Below are positions 61,447-64,000 of a DNA stretch of 64,000 bases, one piece after another (position 1 is the stretch's first letter; each line of letters starts with the position of its first letter). The stretch is taken from positions 13,793-77,792 of the forward strand of contig JBBIVX010000013.1 in NCBI GenBank assembly GCA_037439465.1. Reading direction: 5' to 3'. The stretch comes from Parasulfuritortus sp037439465 (GTDB lineage Bacteria; Pseudomonadota; Gammaproteobacteria; Burkholderiales; Thiobacillaceae). Under the pieces are notes generated by a model. It saw only the letters and a list, made by a program, of their open reading frames with translations. It made no database searches and was not told the origin of the DNA. Position numbers and translations under genes: made by a program.

Positions 61447-61475
61447 GGAAGCTCGAATGATTGTTGGAGGTTGAT

Positions 61476-61787
61476 ATGGGTACCGCAGTTGCCAAGCAAG
61501 ACCGCATCGGCGCCCGGGTTCCGCATGAGGTGTATGAGACGCTTTGCCGTGCCGCCGAGCTGACCGGCGCGACGGTCAATCAGTTCTTGGTACAGGCCGC
61601 GCTCAAGGAGGCCCAGGATGTCATTGAACGTGAGGAGGTCATCCGCCTCAGCCCGCGCGACTGGAACTGGCTGCTCGACTTGATGGAAAACCCGCCCAAG
61701 CCGAACGCCAAGTTGAAGGCGGCCATGAAGCGTTATCAGAAAGCCAAGCGAGACGATGCAGGTACTGCCTTTAACTGGGGGCCATGA
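61476..61787 (+). CDS. DUF1778 (TacA-type) antitoxin
   Basis: A 103-aa protein with an N-terminal ribbon-helix-helix DNA-binding segment (RIGARVPHEVYETLCRAAELTG) and the DUF1778 body TVNQFLVQAALKEAQDVIER, ending in a C-terminal neutralising tail. It would bind the adjacent acetyltransferase toxin and repress its own promoter. GGAGG lies six nt before the ATG. It overlaps the toxin gene by 32 nt. Confidence 0.88.
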   Translation: MGTAVAKQDRIGARVPHEVYETLCRAAELTGATVNQFLVQAALKEAQDVIEREEVIRLSPRDWNWLLDLMENPPKPNAKLKAAMKRYQKAKRDDAGTAFNWGP

Positions 61788-62265
61788 TCGGCAGGGGTTC
61801 GACTGTGGCCGCCAGGAACTGAATGATTGGCTGCGGCAGGTTGCGCGCCAGCATCAGGACAAGGGGCTGTCGAAAACCTTCGTCGCCATCCGTGAGATTG
61901 AGCCGGCCCGCATTTGCGCCTACTACGCGCTGACCTTGGCCGAACTCGAAAACCGGCATCTGCCTGATGCCTGGCGCAGGAAGCTGCCGCGCCGTATCCC
62001 CGGCGTTCGACTCGGCCGGCTGGCGGTCGACCGGCAATGCCAGGGCAAGGGGCTGGGGGAGCTCTTGCTGGTCGATGCCCTGACGCGGGCGCGGCGCATC
62101 TATGCCGAAGCAGGAGGGATTGGTTTGTTCGTCGACGCGCTTGATGAGCAGGCCGCCGGATACTATCGCCGTTTCGGTTTTGAGGTCGCACCGGATAATC
62201 CGCTGCTGCTATTCCTGTCGGCACAAGCCGTAGGCGAAGGACGCCCGGAGGGCGGTCCCGCGTAG
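61756..62265 (+). CDS. GNAT-family toxin (TacT-like acetyltransferase)
   Basis: 169 aa. The acetyl-CoA-binding GNAT motif is RLAVDRQCQGKGLGELLLVDAL, and the typical toxin N-terminal FDCGRQELNDWLRQVARQHQ and C-terminal YYRRFGFEVAPDNP are present. Characterised homologues acetylate the amino group of charged tRNAs and block translation. The last ten residues (GEGRPEGGPA) look like read-through into a low-complexity inverted-repeat region and may not be part of the original protein. Confidence 0.88.
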   Translation: MQVLPLTGGHDRQGFDCGRQELNDWLRQVARQHQDKGLSKTFVAIREIEPARICAYYALTLAELENRHLPDAWRRKLPRRIPGVRLGRLAVDRQCQGKGLGELLLVDALTRARRIYAEAGGIGLFVDALDEQAAGYYRRFGFEVAPDNPLLLFLSAQAVGEGRPEGGPA

Positions 62266-62270
62266 CGGGA
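62256..62270. repeat. Short inverted repeat at the toxin stop codon
   Basis: TCCCG (62256-62260) pairs with CGGGA (62266-62270) around CGTAG; it straddles the toxin stop. The flanking sequence repeats GCCGTAG on both sides (62227 and about 62304). No T tract follows. Confidence 0.4.
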
Positions 62271-62332
62271 TGCCGTCACGAGCGAAGCGAGGCGGCACAA
62301 AGGCCGTAGAACAAGAATGATTGAAGGGTGAG

Positions 62333-62389
62333 ATGGCCAACAACAACGAACGGACGGAACTGCATAAAACCATCTGGCGCATCGCCAAC
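62333..62389 (+). pseudogene. First 19 codons of a type I restriction-modification methyltransferase (hsdM), cut by an IS
   Basis: ATG at 62333 follows AGGGTGAG and reads MANNNERTELHKTIWRIAN. This is the canonical N-terminus of HsdM, which would continue D-L-R-G-S-V-D-G-W-D-F-K. Instead the sequence changes at 62390 into the IS terminal repeat. Nothing matching the rest of hsdM occurs on the far side of the IS. The fragment is non-functional. The ID comes from recall of the HsdM start. Confidence 0.75.
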
Positions 62390-62477
62390 AGAAGTGGCTC
62401 CGCAAGTTTGAACAGTGCGATAAGTGGAAACCCCGTGCATGATGCCGGGCTGAGTGCCTGGCGAAAAGGAGTTTCTG

Positions 62478-62795
62478 ATGGTCAAGAAGAAAGCATCTGG
62501 TCGGCGCACGCGCCGCACCCACAACGCAACGTTCAAGGCCCGAGTGGCCCTGGCAGCCCTGCGGGAGGACAAGACCCTGGCCGAGCTGTGCGAGCAGTTC
62601 GAGTTGCATCCGAACCAGATCACAGAATGGAAGCGACAATTGCTTGATCGCGCTGCCGAGGTTTTTGACACCGGCCCCCGGTCCGAACCGGTGAACCTTG
62701 CCCCGCTACACGCCAAGATCGGCCAGTTGGCGCTGGAGAATGATTTTTTAGAACACGCGCTCACCAAGGCGGGATTGCTGAGCGCAAAGCCATGA
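62478..62795 (+). CDS. IS3-family transposase OrfA (DNA-binding subunit)
   Basis: A 105-aa HTH_Tnp_1 protein: basic N-terminus (MVKKKASGRRTRR), helix-turn-helix around FKARVALAALREDKTLAELC and QFELHPNQITEWKRQLL, then a leucine-rich segment. AAAAGGA precedes the ATG at 62478. Its stop overlaps the orfB ATG (ATGA), suggesting re-initiation, whereas many IS3 elements use a programmed frameshift. Confidence 0.93.
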   Translation: MVKKKASGRRTRRTHNATFKARVALAALREDKTLAELCEQFELHPNQITEWKRQLLDRAAEVFDTGPRSEPVNLAPLHAKIGQLALENDFLEHALTKAGLLSAKP

Positions 62796-63622
62796 TCAAC
62801 CGTGACCACAAACTGAGCATTACACGTCAGGCCAGTCTGTTGAACATCAGCCGGGGGACGGTCTACTACCTGCCCCAGCCGGTCAGCCCGGCCGATCTGG
62901 CGCTGATGCGTAAGATTGACGAGCTGCACCTGGAACATCCGTTCATGGGGGCGCGCATGCTGCGCGACCAGTTGGCCCGGCAAGGCATCCATGCCGGGCG
63001 GCGCCACATCCGAACGCTGATGCTTCGCATGGGCATCGAAGCCTTGACGCCGCAGCCGGGCACGAGCAAAGCCGCGCCGGGTCACAAGATTTATCCGTAC
63101 CTGCTGCGTAAGCTCGCGATCACCGATGCCAACCAAGTCTGGGCGCTGGACACCACCTACATTCCCATGGCTCAGGGCTTCGTCTACCTCACCGCTGTGG
63201 TCGACGTGGCCAGCCGCAAGGTACTGGCGCACAAGGTGGCGATCACGCTCGAAGCGGTTCATGCCAAGGAAGTGATGGAACAGGCTTTTGCCCGGTACGG
63301 TGTGCCCGAGATCGTCAACACCGACCAGGGTAGCCAGTTCACCGCCGAAGAGTTCACCAGCGTCGTGCTCGCCAAGGGCTGCAAGCTGTCTATGGACGGG
63401 CGCGGTGCCTGGCGCGACAACGTGTTCGTCGAGCGTCTGTGGCGCAGCGTCAAGTACGGGCGGGTGTATCTCAAGGCCTATGACGGCGTGAGCGCGGCAC
63501 GCGCCGACATTGCCGCTTACCTGGATTGGTATAACACCCACCGTCCTCATAGCAGTCTGGAATGCCTCACGCCGACTGAGAAATACCTGGCAACGTTGCC
63601 CCCGATGAAGCAGGCCGCGTAA
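62792..63622 (+). CDS. IS3-family transposase OrfB (DDE catalytic subunit)
   Basis: 276 aa with the HTH_21 segment, then the rve integrase core. The catalytic triad is intact: D in WALDTTYIP, D in NTDQGSQF and E in FVERLWRSVKYGRVYL, with the family ending DWYNTHRPHSSL. It is apparently functional. Confidence 0.95.
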   Translation: MINRDHKLSITRQASLLNISRGTVYYLPQPVSPADLALMRKIDELHLEHPFMGARMLRDQLARQGIHAGRRHIRTLMLRMGIEALTPQPGTSKAAPGHKIYPYLLRKLAITDANQVWALDTTYIPMAQGFVYLTAVVDVASRKVLAHKVAITLEAVHAKEVMEQAFARYGVPEIVNTDQGSQFTAEEFTSVVLAKGCKLSMDGRGAWRDNVFVERLWRSVKYGRVYLKAYDGVSAARADIAAYLDWYNTHRPHSSLECLTPTEKYLATLPPMKQAA

Positions 63623-63782
63623 GATGACATCCCCGGTGCGCCCCGAGTTGCCCACCGCGCCGCTCGCCCCCGGCCTGACAGGGGCCGGCGGCGGCGCCGT
63701 GGACAACTCTGCACCGATCCCAACCCGCCTGGAATCCACTTAGAAATCGGGGAAAGTTGTTCAAACAAACGGAGCCACTTCT

Positions 63783-64000
63783 CACCGTGGTGGACCGGCT
63801 GATCCAACAGGCCTTGCATCAGGTGATGCAGCCGATCTTCGAGCCGACGTTCTCGGAAAGCAGCCACGGCTTCCGTCCGGGACGCAGCGCGGGGCAGGCT
63901 GTACGCCGGGCGGCGGGGTACATCCGGGAAGGCAGGCGCTGGGTGGTGGACATGGATCTGGAGAAATTCTTCGACCGTGTGAACCACGACGTGCTGATGC
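63783..64000 (+). pseudogene. Group II intron reverse transcriptase/maturase fragment (5' end lost, continues beyond the window)
   Basis: The frame TVVDRLIQQALHQVMQPIF... FSESSHGFRPGRSAGQAV... VVDMDLEKFFDRVNHD is characteristic of LtrA-type reverse transcriptases (domains RT2-RT3, first catalytic Asp in DLEKFFD). It begins at the IS boundary in mid-protein: the preceding L-G-I-P residues normally found before TVVDRL are missing. The catalytic YADD lies beyond the window. Confidence 0.85.

Larger units (their letters stand above)
62390..63782 (+). mobile_element. Complete IS3-family insertion sequence (about 1.39 kb)
   Basis: Bounded by imperfect 25-bp terminal inverted repeats: 62390-62414 (AGAAGTGGCTCCGCAAGTTT...) and the complement of 63758-63782, matching at 22 of 25 positions. 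It contains orfA and orfB. No target-site duplication is seen: the left flank ends ...GCCAAC and the right begins CACCGT. The exact ends may be off by a base or two. The left flank belongs to hsdM and the right to a group II intron reverse transcriptase, so the copy marks a recombination or deletion. Confidence 0.88.

Noticed and set aside
62276..63739. A 487-codon open frame antisense to the IS3 transposase
   Set aside because: Both transposase frames on the plus strand carry HTH and DDE motifs; the antisense frame has none.

Overview
The window is GC-rich, densely packed bacterial chromosome. Gene content and order point to a betaproteobacterial, probably autotrophic sulfur oxidiser related to Thiobacillus (inference). 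Support comes from a qmoAB-hdrC-hdrB electron-transfer cluster of the kind paired with APS reductase, a cbbQ-cbbO pair (Rubisco activase type), a nine-haem cytochrome c fused to cytochrome b, pyrophosphate-dependent phosphofructokinase next to a membrane pyrophosphatase, the order xseB-ispA-dxs-folE2, and the block tsaD / rpsU-yqeY-dnaG-rpoD-tRNA. No Rubisco, APS reductase or sulfite reductase genes lie inside the window.

Layout. 1-2.9 kb: end of a TonB-dependent receptor, then the overlapping cobalamin genes cobU-cobT-cobC-cobS. 2.9-4.1 kb: a membrane diguanylate cyclase on the other strand. 4.1-4.7 kb: a gene-poor stretch with a decayed reading frame. 4.7-12.4 kb: kdsB, a cold-shock protein, adk behind a structured leader, pfp, hppA and an OmpA-family protein with unusual internal repeats. 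12.5-21.6 kb (minus): a small unknown gene, the CbcL-like cytochrome, cbbO and cbbQ, a DUF2892 protein, then mobB-moeA-moaD-moaE ending in a Crp/Fnr regulator. 21.7-33.8 kb: moaA, panD, ampD, a cation exchanger, the ileS-lspA-fkpB-ispH operon with ribF and murJ, rpsT, ppa and a phosphodiesterase. 34-39.1 kb: the Qmo/Hdr cluster. 39.1-44.3 kb: two small genes, pilS-pilR and a degenerate GGDEF protein. 44.4-49 kb (minus): xseB-ispA-dxs-folE2-amidotransferase. 49.2-60.6 kb: a Rieske oxygenase, ogt, xerD, an HDOD protein, tauE, folB, plsY, tsaD, and the rpsU-yqeY-dnaG-rpoD block.

From about 60.7 kb, directly beyond a tRNA(CAU) and its terminator, the DNA becomes accessory: a DUF3489-family gene that has lost its C-terminal domain and now reads antisense into the tRNA, a small conserved protein, a DUF1778/GNAT toxin-antitoxin pair, the first 19 codons of a type I restriction methyltransferase (hsdM), a complete IS3-family element, and part of a group II intron reverse transcriptase. 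The two sides of the IS belong to different genes, so the element marks a rearrangement.

How the genes fit together: PPi-PFK, membrane PPase and soluble PPase all use pyrophosphate. The Qmo/Hdr proteins and the cytochrome c-b fusion are both expected to exchange electrons with the quinone pool. The molybdenum-cofactor genes and the Crp/Fnr regulator suggest respiratory molybdoenzymes elsewhere in the genome. No CRISPR array, prophage or rRNA was seen. The best candidates for new biology are the repeat-bearing OmpA protein, the CbcL-like cytochrome in a presumed sulfur oxidiser, the Qmo/Hdr module without a membrane anchor, and the leader of adk.
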